Of a stretch of DNA of 64,000 nucleotides, positions 27,009-36,919 are shown piece by piece (position 1 is the stretch's first letter; every line of letters begins with the position of its first letter). This DNA is from Allobosea lupini. Its GTDB lineage: Bacteria; Pseudomonadota; Alphaproteobacteria; Rhizobiales; Beijerinckiaceae. The translations under genes were made by a program, and so were the position numbers. Location: the NCBI RefSeq assembly GCF_900109525.1, contig NZ_FOAN01000005.1, positions 372,001 to 436,000 on the forward strand, written 5' to 3'. The notes under the pieces are model-generated. The model was not told where the DNA came from and ran no database searches. It worked only from the letters and a program-made list of their open reading frames with translations.

Positions 27009-28253
27009 TCACTCCTTGAACAGCACGTCGTGGTCGCGGGCGAAGGCGGCGAGCAGAGGCAGAGCCGCGCCGCCGATCGCGCGCGCGTCGCGCCCGACCG
27101 AACCTTCCAACACCGCCGCCTCTGTCAGGCCCTGGCGGTCGATTCCGGCTAGCCGTTCGCGAATGCGCTCGACCAGGCGCTGGCGGACACTGATGGGAAA
27201 GGCGCCATCGATGATGACGGCCTCGAAATCGATCACCGCGCATGTGGAGGCGATGGCCTGTGCCAGCGCCTCGGCCGCCTCCGCGATCCAGGCATCGAGG
27301 GGCTCGCGAAAATTCGACCAGTCCTCGGGCGACAGCCAAATGTCGGCGCCGCGCTGCCCGGCAGCGATCAGCTTCCGCTCCAGGCGGTAGATCGAGGCGG
27401 TGCGGATCAATTGCTGAAGGCTGACCTCGCCATTCGCGTCGCGCCGCATGATCGGCATCGAGCCGAGCGCCCCGGCATTGCCGCTTCGACCGGGGAACAG
27501 GCTGCCGCCCAGCACGATACCACCGCCGACGAAGGCACCGATATAAAAGTAGGCGAAATCTCGGTAGGCCCGCCCCGCACCGAAGGTGAGTTCGGCGGCG
27601 CAGGCCGAGGTCGCGTCGTTGCAAAGCCGGACCGGCAACGGCGCAAAGCGGCGCGACAGCTCACCGGCGACGTCGAAATCGCGCCATGCGTCGAGCGCTC
27701 CAGCCGGTGTCTCGAGATCGGCCTCCCAGTTCCAGAGCTCGAAAGGCATGGCGACGCCTAGCCCGCTGACCCGCTCCCGCTGCGCAGCGGGGAGCGCGAC
27801 AAGCAGGTTGGGCATCTCGCGCTCGGCGAAGGCCAGGATGTCCTGCGGCACCGGGAACGGATAGATCATCCGCTGTCTGGCGCGGATGCCGGCGGTGAAG
27901 TCCATCAGGACGAGGTCGGAGCTGCGCCGGCCGATCATCAGGCCGAGCCCGAAGGCACCGTCGGGGTTGAGCGAGTATGGCACCGATGGTTGGCCAACGC
28001 GGCCGCGTTGAGGCTCGCCGGGGATCAGCAATCCATCGGCCTCCAGCCGATTGATGATGACGGTCGTGGTCTGCGTCGAAAGGCCGGTAAGGCGGGCAAT
28101 CTCGACCTTGGCGAGGCCGGGATCACGGCGGATAAGCGACAAGATCAGGCGTTCGTTATAGAGCCGGACGCCGGTCTGAGTGCTGCCGCGACTTCCTAAC
28201 GAGGCCGCGACCACGGATTCGTCGGCGTCTCGCAGCGGTGCGCGCTCTCCCAT
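27009..28253 (-). CDS. frcR: ROK-family transcriptional regulator (FrcR-like)
   Basis: A 414-residue protein with an N-terminal winged helix (NERLILSLIRRDPGLAKVEI, then ARLTGLSTQTTTVIINRLEADG) fused to a ROK sugar-kinase-like domain (FGLGLMIGRRSSDLVL, GVAMPFELW, CNDATSACAAELTFG, FVGGGIVLGG). The cysteine-rich zinc motif of ROK proteins is not obvious. The ATG at 28253 has GGGGAG eight bases upstream; an earlier in-frame start is less likely. It is divergent from frcB and heads the frcR-fucU-frcK-zwf-edd operon, with a large palindrome between the two operons. Confidence 0.85.
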   Translation of the reverse strand: MGERAPLRDADESVVAASLGSRGSTQTGVRLYNERLILSLIRRDPGLAKVEIARLTGLSTQTTTVIINRLEADGLLIPGEPQRGRVGQPSVPYSLNPDGAFGLGLMIGRRSSDLVLMDFTAGIRARQRMIYPFPVPQDILAFAEREMPNLLVALPAAQRERVSGLGVAMPFELWNWEADLETPAGALDAWRDFDVAGELSRRFAPLPVRLCNDATSACAAELTFGAGRAYRDFAYFYIGAFVGGGIVLGGSLFPGRSGNAGALGSMPIMRRDANGEVSLQQLIRTASIYRLERKLIAAGQRGADIWLSPEDWSNFREPLDAWIAEAAEALAQAIASTCAVIDFEAVIIDGAFPISVRQRLVERIRERLAGIDRQGLTEAAVLEGSVGRDARAIGGAALPLLAAFARDHDVLFKE

Positions 28254-28358
28254 CCTCGGCTCCCCGAAACACGTGTTCTTCTTGTTTTCGCTACGGTCGT
28301 AGCTCTCTTTTCGCGACACGCATGACGCATCGCGCCAATCAGAATGAAACTAATCGGA

Positions 28359-28407
28359 GCACCCTGTCAATAAATAAATCGGAATGATTTATTTATTGAC
28401 AGGGTGC
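28359..28407. promoter_or_regulatory. 49-bp palindrome (two perfect 22-bp arms, 5-bp spacer) with mirrored -35 boxes
   Basis: The left arm 28359-28380 and the right arm 28386-28407 are exact reverse complements, separated by GGAAT. Each arm carries TTGACA reading outward (plus strand at 28396-28401, minus strand at 28370-28365), so two divergent promoters seem to use the same symmetric element. The inner part is AT-rich (AATAAATC), as in ROK-family operators. It lies between frcR and frcB and is the likely FrcR operator. Confidence 0.75.
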
Positions 28408-28492
28408 CTCGTCTCGTGCCTGATAGCGTCGCAGAAACAACATGCGTGCGGTCGAACCGCGCCGATCGACACCAGTTCCAAGGGAGGGAACA

Positions 28493-29518
28493 ATGCGTCT
28501 GCCATTCGGGGTTTGCGCCGCGTCGGCGCTCGTGTTTGCACTGAGCGTCCAAGGCGTTCGCGCCGCCGACAGGCCGATCGTCGGCCTCATCACCAAGACC
28601 AACACCAATCCGTTCTTCGTCAAGATGAAGGCCGGCGCCGAGGAGGCCGCCAAGGCCAATGGTGTGGAGCTGCGTTCATTCGCCGGCAAGATTGACGGTG
28701 ACAATGACGGCCAAGTCGCAGCCGTGGAAAACCTGATCGCCTCCGGCGCCAAGGGCATCCTGATCACGCCGAACGATTCTCGCGCCATCGTGCCGGCGAT
28801 CGAGAAGGCACGCGCTGCTGGCATCCTGGTGATCGCGCTCGACACCCCGCTCGATCCGCCGACGGCGGCGGACGCCACCTTCGCCACCGACAATTTCCTG
28901 GCGGGCGAGCTGATCGGGCAATGGGCCGCGAAGACCTTGGGCGCCAAGGCGGCCTCGGCCAAGATCGCCATGCTCGATCTCAACGTGAACCAGATTTCCG
29001 TTGATGTCGCCCGCGATCAGGGCTTCCTCAAAGGCTTCGGCATCGATGTTGGCAACCCGGCCAAGATCGGAGACGAAAAGGATGCCCGCATCGTCGGACA
29101 CGACGTCACCCTCGGCAGCGAGGAAGGCGGCCGCAAGGCGATGGAGAACCTGCTGCAGAAGGACCCGGGCGTTTCGGTGGTCTATACCATCAATGAGCCG
29201 GCCGCAGCCGGAGCCTATGAGGCTTTGCGCTCGGTTGGCCGTGAGAAGGGTGTGCTGATCATCTCGGTCGACGGCGGCTGCCCGGGCGTGCGCAACGTGA
29301 AGGACGGCGTCATCGGCGCGACATCGATGCAATTTCCGCTGCTGATGGCAGCCAAGGGCGTCGAGGCCGTGAAGAAATACGCCACGGACGGCGCCAAGCC
29401 GCAGGCCTCGCCGGGTCTCGACTTCGTCAATACCGGCGTGGAGCTGGTGACGGACAAGCCCATCGAAGGCTTGCCCTCGATCGACAGCGCCGCCGCGCTG
29501 AAGAAGTGCTGGGGCTGA
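28493..29518 (+). CDS. frcB: Fructose-type ABC transporter substrate-binding protein
   Basis: A 341-residue Peripla_BP_4 protein with a Sec signal peptide ending near residue 25 (VQGVRAAD). The mature start ([20 protein letters not shown]) and the segments IALDTPL and [19 protein letters not shown] are as I recall from rhizobial FrcB. The ATG at 28493 has AGGGAGG upstream; a GTG/ATG further upstream is less likely. It binds a monosaccharide, probably fructose, in the periplasm. Confidence 0.85.
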   Translation: MRLPFGVCAASALVFALSVQGVRAADRPIVGLITKTNTNPFFVKMKAGAEEAAKANGVELRSFAGKIDGDNDGQVAAVENLIASGAKGILITPNDSRAIVPAIEKARAAGILVIALDTPLDPPTAADATFATDNFLAGELIGQWAAKTLGAKAASAKIAMLDLNVNQISVDVARDQGFLKGFGIDVGNPAKIGDEKDARIVGHDVTLGSEEGGRKAMENLLQKDPGVSVVYTINEPAAAGAYEALRSVGREKGVLIISVDGGCPGVRNVKDGVIGATSMQFPLLMAAKGVEAVKKYATDGAKPQASPGLDFVNTGVELVTDKPIEGLPSIDSAAALKKCWG

Positions 29519-29563
29519 GATTGGCGGTCATGCACCGCGCGCAAGGACCGGCGCCCCGCCTCG

Positions 29564-29589
29564 GGACGCCCGAAAAAGAGTGGGCGTCC
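29564..29589 (+). other. Intra-operon hairpin after frcB
   Basis: GGACGCCC and GGGCGTCC form an 8-bp perfect stem with a 10-nt purine-rich loop, 45 bp after the frcB stop and 44 bp before frcC. No T-tract follows. Such hairpins often protect the 3' end of the binding-protein message so that it is made in excess of the permease. Confidence 0.5.
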
Positions 29590-29632
29590 GCGCCGACACG
29601 GCACAAGGACAGCCCTCGGTGAGGAAACCACG

Positions 29633-30711
29633 ATGACCGATATTGGCAACAGCCGCCCCGGCATCCAGGCCTTCGAGGCCGTGCTGGACAAGCCTGACAC
29701 CCGCGTGGCCGAGTTCGAGGTGTCGGCGAAATCGCCGCTCCAGAAGCTTCAGCATTTCTTGCATGCCAACCCCACCGCCGTGCCCGCGATCGTGCTTCTG
29801 CTCGGTGTCATTGGGTTCAGCCTGATCGTCGGCTCGCGCTTCCTGTCAGCGTTCAATCTGTCGCTGATCATTCAGCAGGTGACGATCATCGGCGTGATCG
29901 GGATTGCCCAGACGCTGATCGTGATCACCGCCGGCATCGACCTCTCTGTCGGGGCGATCATGGTCCTGTGCTCGGTGATCATGGGTAAGCTCGCCGTCAT
30001 GATGGGGCTGCCGGCGCCGATCGCCCTCGCGGCAGGCATAGCTGCGGGTGCGGGCTGCGGCGCGATCAACGGCGTGCTCGTGACGCGGTTCAGGCTGCCC
30101 CCTTTCATCGTCACCCTCGGCACCTGGTCGATCTTCTTCGCACTCAATCTTTGGTACTCGGCCTCGGAAACCATCCGCTCGCAGGAGGTGGCGCGAACCG
30201 CCCCGTTCCTGCAATGGCTCGGGACGCCGGTGGATGTGCTCGGCGCCCGCTTCACCTACGGCTCCTTCTTCATGCTGGCGCTGGTCGGGCTGGTCTGGTT
30301 CGTGCTCAACCGCACCGCCTTCGGCCGCCATCTCTACGCCGTCGGCGACGACCCCGATGCCGCGCGGCTCTCCGGCATCCGCACGGACCGCATCCTGTTC
30401 ACCGTCTATGTGCTGGCCGGCGCCATCTGCGCACTCGGCGCTTGGATCCTGATCGGACGGATCGGCTCGATCAGCCCGCAGGCCGGCCAGACGGCCAATC
30501 TCGACAGCATTACCGCGGTCGTCGTCGGCGGGGCCAGCCTGTTCGGCGGGCGCGGCTCGATCATCGGCACCCTGATCGGGGCCTTGATCGTCGGCGTGTT
30601 CCGCAACGGCCTCGCGCTCTCGGGCGTCGACGTGCTCTGGCAGGAGTTCACCGTCGGGTGGCTGATCATTATTGCGGTCGCCCTCGATCAATGGATCCGG
30701 AAGGTGTCGGC

Positions 30712-30715
<4 letters not shown>
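29633..30715 (+). CDS. frcC: Fructose-type ABC transporter permease
   Basis: A 360-residue RbsC-like permease (BPD_transp_2) with about ten hydrophobic helices. After a polar N-terminus of about 45 residues come IAQTLIVITAGIDLSVGAIM, PPFIVTLGTW and FGRHLYAVGDDPDAARLSGI, all RbsC-family landmarks, and later VVVGGASLFGGRGSIIGTL. It forms the channel with FrcA. Its stop overlaps the ATPase start by four bases. Confidence 0.9.
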
Positions 30716-31512
<797 letters not shown>

Positions 31513-31618
31513 GTTACGCCATCGATTCTCGTATCAGCCCCGTTCTTCCTAGAAGGGCGTTCTAGCCGAGGGTCGGCTCGCAAACCTCACCATCCAGGGC
31601 CAGGGAAATCGACCGCCG

Positions 31619-31873
31619 CTAGTCCGCTTTCAACTTTCCGAGATTGCCCGGCAGGCCGGACACAGGCAGGTCATCTGGGCTGAGATTGCTCCCCGGCTCG
31701 GCGTTGGTTTCCGGTCCATGCGCATTCTCGCCTGCATGCTCCTCATCCCATTTGCGCAAGGCTTCTATGAGAATCGCTAGCTCATGCGCCGCGTCGGAGC
31801 CTTCTGGCGCGTCGCTCAGCGCGTTGGCCCGCTCGGCCGCCGCTGCATACTCCGTGTGGTTTTGAATAAACAT
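31619..31873 (-). CDS. Small protein of unknown function, similar to that at 3002
   Basis: An 84-residue acidic protein with AGGAG eight bases before the ATG. The N-terminal half, TEYAAAAERANALSDAPEGS then AAHELAILIEALRKWDEEH, looks like the N-terminal helical region of HigA-type antitoxins (Y-x-x-A, short linker with G-S/T, then E-L-x-x-L-x-x-L-x-E-x-x-x-x-[WY]). No HTH follows; the tail is Pro/Gly/Asn-rich. It resembles the protein at 3002-3247. No toxin gene is adjacent. Function unknown. Confidence 0.5.
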   Translation of the reverse strand: MFIQNHTEYAAAAERANALSDAPEGSDAAHELAILIEALRKWDEEHAGENAHGPETNAEPGSNLSPDDLPVSGLPGNLGKLKAD

Positions 31874-32119
31874 GGTGGACTCCTGACATCGCAGGGGAAT
31901 TGGTCCCGTTGCATCACTCCGTCATGCTGCAACCGCCTGGCCCGTCTGCCGTTCCATGCCGGGACCACGCGATGGCCATGCACTTCGATCCCTAGGCCCG
32001 GTGTCGCATTTCCGCGCGCTCACAGGCTTCGATTCCAGCGAGCCCCTGAAGCGCAAGTAGATCGACAGCGCGACCAGCACCGCGGTCGACCGGGCTGATG
32101 TAGCCGATGGTCCGAATGG
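31874..32119. other. Intergenic stretch, no supported gene
   Basis: Open frames here show no recognisable motif and no ribosome site. The left part is the probable promoter of the minus-strand small gene. Confidence 0.3.
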
Positions 32120-32390
32120 TGCAGGGCAGCAGGGCATCCGGCTTTCCCGGCGCCAGATCGCCATCATCAGCGCATCGGTCACGAGCCCGGCGGCCATCTC
32201 GCACAGCGCGAACGCGTCGACATCGACGACCTCGGCCAGCAATTCCTCGACCGTGGCGAAGCATTCGACGCCGTCGAGGCGTGAATTCCGGCTGGCCACT
32301 GCGACGAGCTCGATCTCGGGCGTGGCCGCGTCGCCGGCAAGTGCTGCTCACATGCGATCTTGCCGTGCCCACCTGAGGCGAGACGGATCG
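32120..32390 (-). pseudogene. Gfo/Idh/MocA dehydrogenase, N-terminal remnant
   Basis: Pieces of the NAD-binding half of a Gfo/Idh/MocA (galactose/arabinose dehydrogenase-like) enzyme are spread over two or three frames: GKIACEQHLPA (the first Rossmann loop), then EFELVAV-like VASRNSRLDGVECFATVEEL and LLAEVVDVDAFALCEM. Later parts (GLVTDALMMAIW and GKPDALL) no longer fit the family. Frameshifts and loss of the C-terminal half indicate a dead gene. It lies just before the LacI/GH127 sugar operon, for which it may once have supplied a dehydrogenase. Confidence 0.5.
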
Positions 32391-32492
32391 GTTCTATAAG
32401 CTTGGTCCTGCTCCGGCGGGATTTTCGGCGCCGGACGCAAGGCGCAAGGGCCCAAGGCACCGGCAGGAATCATAAAATCTGCGGGCAAGACT

Positions 32493-32508
32493 GAGAAAGC
32501 GGTTTCTC
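32493..32508. promoter_or_regulatory. LacI-type operator 1
   Basis: GAGAAAGCGGTTTCTC has matching GAGAAA and TTTCTC arms around a central CG, with one mismatched pair. It is 43 bp, centre to centre, upstream of a second, similar site. Together they suggest paired or looped repression of the LacI-family gene that follows. Confidence 0.65.
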
Positions 32509-32535
32509 ATCGCGCGGATCTTTGATAAGCCATAT

Positions 32536-32551
32536 GGGAAACCGGTTTCTC
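32536..32551. promoter_or_regulatory. LacI-type operator 2
   Basis: GGGAAACCGGTTTCTC contains the perfect 12-bp palindrome GAAACCGGTTTC with a central CG, as is usual for LacI-family operators. It ends 15 bp before the preferred GTG start of the LacI-family gene. Confidence 0.7.
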
Positions 32552-32566
32552 AAATTGAGGTCGGGC

Positions 32567-33574
32567 GTGCCAAGCGCGGTGTCGGGCGAGCGAGTGACGA
32601 TCTACGACGTGGCGCAGGCCGCGCGCGTCAGCACCGCTACGGCCTCGAAAGCGCTCAACGACACGGGGCGCGTTTCGCTTGAGACGCGCGACCGCATCAA
32701 GCGGGTCGCGCGGGAGCTCGGCTTCCGGCCGAACTCCCTCGCGCGCAGCCTGACTCGCAAGCGCAGCTTTACGGTCGGCTTGCTGACGAACGACACCTAT
32801 GGCCGCTTCACTCTGCCGCTGATGGCCGGAATCTCGGAAGGGTTGATCGACCACGGTGTGTCGGTCTTTCTGTGCGCCATTGGCGACAATCCCGACCTGG
32901 CCAGAATCCATGTCGATGCGATGCTCGACAAGCAGGTCGACGGCATCATCGCGACCGGCAAGCGCATCGACAGGCCGTTGCCTGTGGATCTCGCCCATCT
33001 GTCCGTGCCCGTCGTCTATGCGCTGATGGCCGGCCCGCGCGATGGCATAACGCTGGTCCCGGACGACCGCCAGGGCGCGGGAGACGCGGTGCGCCATCTC
33101 CTGGCCCAAGGGCGGCAGCGCATCGTCCATGTCACCGGACCGTCAGAATTCGACGTCGTGCATGAACGGGCGCTGGCCTGCAAGCAGGCGCTCGTCGAGG
33201 CAGGGGTCTCGGCCGAGGACAATGTCCTGTTCGGCTCTTGGTCCGAGCACTGGGGTCATCAGGCGGTCGATGTCCTGTGGTCCGGCGCCGAGAAGCCGGA
33301 CGGCATCTTCTGCGGCAATGACCAGATTGCACGGGGAGTGGTGGACGCGCTGCGCGAGCGCGGGGTGAACGTGCCCGGCGACGTCTCGGTGGTCGGCTTC
33401 GACAATTGGGAGATCGTAGCCAAGGAGACGCGCCCGCCGCTTACGACTGTCGATATGAATCTGAAAGAACTGGGCCGGCAGGCCGGGCTGGCATTGGTGC
33501 GGCTTGTCAATGGCGAGGCGGTCGAAACGGGAGTCTGGAAGCTGCCCTGCAGCCTGATCATACGCTCGTCTTAG
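32567..33574 (+). CDS. LacI-family transcriptional regulator
   Basis: A 335-residue repressor with HTH VTIYDVAQAARVSTATASKAL (YDVAQAARVSTATASKAL as landmark), hinge FRPNSLARSLTRKRS and a sugar-sensing domain. The GTG at 32567 is chosen: GAGG lies about nine bases upstream, and a start at 32534 (ATG) would place an operator inside the coding region and add a non-family leader. It is the first gene of the arabinofuranoside-type operon and probably represses it through the two palindromes just upstream. Confidence 0.85.
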   Translation: MPSAVSGERVTIYDVAQAARVSTATASKALNDTGRVSLETRDRIKRVARELGFRPNSLARSLTRKRSFTVGLLTNDTYGRFTLPLMAGISEGLIDHGVSVFLCAIGDNPDLARIHVDAMLDKQVDGIIATGKRIDRPLPVDLAHLSVPVVYALMAGPRDGITLVPDDRQGAGDAVRHLLAQGRQRIVHVTGPSEFDVVHERALACKQALVEAGVSAEDNVLFGSWSEHWGHQAVDVLWSGAEKPDGIFCGNDQIARGVVDALRERGVNVPGDVSVVGFDNWEIVAKETRPPLTTVDMNLKELGRQAGLALVRLVNGEAVETGVWKLPCSLIIRSS

Positions 33575-33636
33575 CGAGCCCCATACGCGAACAAAAACGG
33601 CCACAAAAACCAGGGCCGCAACCGGAGGAGACGCAG

Positions 33637-34881
33637 ATGAAGGGATTCAAGGCAGCCTTGCTCGCCCTCGTTGCCGTGCAGGCATCGGCCGGCGCAGCCC
33701 TGGCACAGCAGAAACTGACGATGTGGTCGCGCTCGAGCAGCGAGGCCTTCATGCCTTCGCTGGTGAAGGCGTTCAACGCCGCGCACAAGACGCAGATCGA
33801 GCTGCAGATCGTACCCAACACCGAGATGGTGCAGAAATACGCGATCTCGGCGGCGGGTGGCTCGGCACCGGACCTGCTCTCGCTCGATCTGGTCTATACG
33901 CCGGCCTTCGCCGCGTCCGGGCAGCTCGAGGACCTGACCGACCTGGTCAAGGGCTTCCCCTTCTTCGAGCAGCTCTCCAAGGCTCATCTCGGCGCCGGCA
34001 CCTATGAGGGCCGCATCTACGGCGTCCCGATGTCGGCCGACGCCTCGGTGATGCTGTGGAACAAGAAACTGTTCAAGCAGGCCGGGCTCGATCCCGACAA
34101 GGGGCCGACCAACTGGGCCGAGATCGAGGAGTATGCCGGCAAGGTCAACGCCATCGGCGGTGACATCCGTGGCTTCTATTTTTCCGGCGCCTGCGGCGGC
34201 TGCAACGCCTTCACCTTCATGCCACTGGTCTGGGCCTCGGGTGGCGAGATTCTGTCCGACGGCGGCAAGAAGGCGACGCTGAACACGCCGCAGATGCGCG
34301 ATGCGGTGGCGCTTTATCGCGGACTCGTCGCCAAGGGCTATGTGCCGGAGAGCGCCAAGACCGATCCCGGCTCGAACTTCTTCGGCGGGTTCGCAACCGA
34401 TCGGATCGGGATGTCGCCGATCGGGGCCTTCGCGATCGGCAACCTCGTCAAGAACTATCCCAAGGTCGAGTTCGGCGTGACCTTCCTGCCCGGCAAGACC
34501 GGCGGCAAAGCGTCTTTCGCTGGCGGCGACAATTTTGTTGTCACGGCCGGGCGCAAGAACCTGCCGGCGGTCAAGGAATTCCTGACCTTCGTCTATTCGC
34601 CGGAAGGCCAGACCCTGCTCGCCAAGCTCGGCAGCCTGCCGACGCGGGCTGATGTCGCAGCCGAGGCGGTGAAGGATCTCGACCAGCGCTACCTGACCGC
34701 GACCGAGGCGATGAAGCTCGGCCGGACGCCATCCTCGCCGGTCTACAACGATATCATCAACAGCAGCACCGGCCCGTGGAAGCAGATGCTCAACGAGGTC
34801 TTCTTCGGCAACGATGTCGCGGGTTCGCTCGTCAAGGCCGAGAAGACGATGCAGTCGATCATCGACCAGTCGGGGAAGTAA
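33637..34881 (+). CDS. Sugar ABC transporter substrate-binding protein
   Basis: A 414-residue SBP_bac_1 protein with a Sec signal peptide (ALLALVAVQASAGAALAQ, cleavage near 24) and a mature start KLTMWSRSSSEAFMPSLVKAF typical of UgpB-like binding proteins. GGAGGAG lies upstream of the ATG. A CGGC pair (GACGGCN with two Cys) near residue 186 could form a local disulfide. It likely binds an oligosaccharide that GH127 then cleaves inside the cell. Confidence 0.88.
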   Translation: MKGFKAALLALVAVQASAGAALAQQKLTMWSRSSSEAFMPSLVKAFNAAHKTQIELQIVPNTEMVQKYAISAAGGSAPDLLSLDLVYTPAFAASGQLEDLTDLVKGFPFFEQLSKAHLGAGTYEGRIYGVPMSADASVMLWNKKLFKQAGLDPDKGPTNWAEIEEYAGKVNAIGGDIRGFYFSGACGGCNAFTFMPLVWASGGEILSDGGKKATLNTPQMRDAVALYRGLVAKGYVPESAKTDPGSNFFGGFATDRIGMSPIGAFAIGNLVKNYPKVEFGVTFLPGKTGGKASFAGGDNFVVTAGRKNLPAVKEFLTFVYSPEGQTLLAKLGSLPTRADVAAEAVKDLDQRYLTATEAMKLGRTPSSPVYNDIINSSTGPWKQMLNEVFFGNDVAGSLVKAEKTMQSIIDQSGK

Positions 34882-34949
34882 GCACGCAGCGTTCGCCCGC
34901 TTCGTGCGGAAGCCCACCGTCTTCTGGGGCGCTGCGCAGCAGCGAGCCA

Positions 34950-35030
34950 GGGACTCAGAACCGATGCGCCCGATCGGGAGGCTGCGGATGACGCTCGACT
35001 TCAATTCCGATGGCATCGGTTCTGGGTCCC
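34950..35030. repeat. Long intergenic hairpin, REP/RIME-like
   Basis: Arms 34950-34966 and 35014-35030 pair over 17 bp with one G-U, around a loop of about 47 nt. The flank continues with CGGGCCCGCGGGCC and GCCGGAATGACG, wording common in dispersed intergenic repeats of rhizobia and relatives. It sits between the binding-protein and first permease genes. It may be a mobile palindromic repeat or an mRNA-stabilising structure. Confidence 0.5.
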
Positions 35031-35104
35031 GGGCCCGCGGGCCGTGCCGGAATGACGAAGTGGCAGCCGGAGCCCGCCCTCCCAACCTTGCCGGATCACT
35101 CGAG

Positions 35105-36028
35105 ATGACCCCGCCAGTTCCCGCCAAGCCAGGATCCGCTAAACGCCGCGGCGCACGCCTGCGCCGTCAGCAACTGGCCGGGCTGCTGTTCGTCGCGCCG
35201 GCTGTGCTGCTGGTTATCGTGTTCTTCCTCGTTCCGCTCGGGATGGCGTTCTGGATGTCGCTGCACAACTGGCCGCTGCTCGGCCGGCCGCGCTTCATCG
35301 GCTTCACCAACTATCTCAACCTGGCTAGCGACCAGCGCTTCTGGAACGCGATGCGCTTCACCGGCTACTACACGGTGATCGTCACGATCGCGATCTTTGC
35401 GGTCGCCTTCCCGCTGGCGCTCTTCGTCGAGAAGGCGCGGCCGCTGACCAAGCTCTATCGCACTGCGATCTTCCTGCCGGTCGTCGTCGGCTTCGGCTCG
35501 GCCAGTCTGCTCTGGGCCTGGCTGATGAATGTCGATGTCGGCCTGTTCTCGCCCCTGGCCTACCGGCTCGGCCTGACCGAGAAGCCGGTCAACCTGCTTG
35601 CCTCCTTCGACACCACCTTCTGGTCGATCATCGTCATGGTCGTCTGGAAGACGGCCGGCTTCAACATGATCATCCTGCTGACCGGCTTGCAGGGCATTTC
35701 CTCGGAGGTGCAGGAGGCGGCGCGGATGGACGGCGCCTCGCCCTGGCAACGCTTCCGCCGCATCACCCTGCCGCTTATGCGGCGGACCATCGCCCTGGCT
35801 CTGATCCTCTCGGTCGCCGGCTCGGTGCTCGCCTTCGACCAGTTCTACATCATCGCCGATGGCGGGCCGCAGAACAGCACGGTCACCGCTGTCTACTGGA
35901 TCTTCAGCCAGTCCTTCGTCTCCTTTCGCCTCGGCTACGGCGCGGCGATGTCGATGGTGCTGCTGGTGATCCTGGTCACGATCAGCGTGGTGCAACTGCG
36001 CCTGCTGCGCACGCCGGAGGGCGCGTGA
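35105..36028 (+). CDS. Sugar ABC transporter permease (MalF/UgpA-like)
   Basis: A 307-residue permease opening with a basic segment and then LAGLLFVAPAVLLVIVFFLVP. The EAA loop reads VQEAARMDGASPWQRFRR and is followed by ITLPLM. Six helices are predicted. The ATG at 35105 is preferred; the frame is open for another 290 bp upstream but passes through the palindromic repeat and was rejected. Confidence 0.88.
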   Translation: MTPPVPAKPGSAKRRGARLRRQQLAGLLFVAPAVLLVIVFFLVPLGMAFWMSLHNWPLLGRPRFIGFTNYLNLASDQRFWNAMRFTGYYTVIVTIAIFAVAFPLALFVEKARPLTKLYRTAIFLPVVVGFGSASLLWAWLMNVDVGLFSPLAYRLGLTEKPVNLLASFDTTFWSIIVMVVWKTAGFNMIILLTGLQGISSEVQEAARMDGASPWQRFRRITLPLMRRTIALALILSVAGSVLAFDQFYIIADGGPQNSTVTAVYWIFSQSFVSFRLGYGAAMSMVLLVILVTISVVQLRLLRTPEGA

Positions 36029-36891
36029 TGTCAAACCGCAAGTCAGCCACAGCGCGTCGCCGCCTCTTTGCCGCGACGCGCTATCACACGATCGGGCTCT
36101 TCATCTCGCTGCTGTTCGTTGCGCCGATCGCCTGGAGCGCGCTGGTGTCGTTCAAGCCATCGGCCGAAGCCGCGCGTCCGCCGCTGCCACCCTGGCCTGT
36201 GGAAGGGTTCAGCACCCAGAGCTACGAAAACCTGCAGAAATATGGCGTCGGCATCTGGACCTATGCCGGCAACAGCCTGACCGTCGCCGCTGCGACCGTG
36301 GCCGTCACGGTCGTTATCAGCCTGTTGGCGGGATACGGCTTCTCGCGCTTCAAGTTCCCGCTGAAGAACGTGCTGTTCGTGCTGATCATCTCGACGGTGA
36401 TGATCCCGTTCCAGTCGATCCTGACGCCGCTATTCCTGATCCTGACCAAGCTCGGCCTGCAGAACACGCTGCCCGGCATCGTCCTGATCTATGTGACGCT
36501 GCATCTGCCCTTCTCGATCTTCATGATGCGCAACGCCTTCGACGCCGTGCCGAAGGAGATCGAGGATGCGGCCCGCGTCGACGGCGCCTCGGTCTTCCTG
36601 ATGTTGCGCCGGGTGATGCTGCCGCTGGTGCTGCCGGGCGTCGCGACGGTCGCGATCTTTGCCTTCCTGGCCTCCTGGAACGAGTTCCTGGCGGCGCTGA
36701 TCCTGCTGACGGACCAGAAGAAGTACACCCTGCCGGTGATGATGGCCGCGGTCCGCTCCGGCCAGTTCGGCACCATCGACTGGGGCGCAGTGCAGTCCGG
36801 CGTGATGCTGATGATGGCGCCGTGCCTCGCGCTCTTCCTGCTGCTGCAGCGCTACTACATCCGCGGGCTGACCGCGGGCGCCGTCAAGTGA
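36028..36891 (+). CDS. Sugar ABC transporter permease (MalG/UgpE-like)
   Basis: A 287-residue permease. EAA loop IEDAARVDGASVFLMLRR, then LPLVLPG; six predicted helices; C-terminus QRYYIRGLTAGAVK is the standard end for this family. Its ATG shares one base with the stop of the preceding permease (TGATG). Confidence 0.9.
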   Translation: MSNRKSATARRRLFAATRYHTIGLFISLLFVAPIAWSALVSFKPSAEAARPPLPPWPVEGFSTQSYENLQKYGVGIWTYAGNSLTVAAATVAVTVVISLLAGYGFSRFKFPLKNVLFVLIISTVMIPFQSILTPLFLILTKLGLQNTLPGIVLIYVTLHLPFSIFMMRNAFDAVPKEIEDAARVDGASVFLMLRRVMLPLVLPGVATVAIFAFLASWNEFLAALILLTDQKKYTLPVMMAAVRSGQFGTIDWGAVQSGVMLMMAPCLALFLLLQRYYIRGLTAGAVK

Positions 36892-36919
36892 ACCTTCCCG
36901 ACAACCAAGCGGTGACAGC

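Noticed and set aside
30151..30711. Upstream extension of the frcA frame
   Set aside because: It overlaps the frcC coding region; the ATG at 30712 overlaps the frcC stop in the usual way.
34882..35104. Start of the permease upstream of 35105
   Set aside because: The frame is open but passes through the palindromic repeat and lacks a plausible start context.
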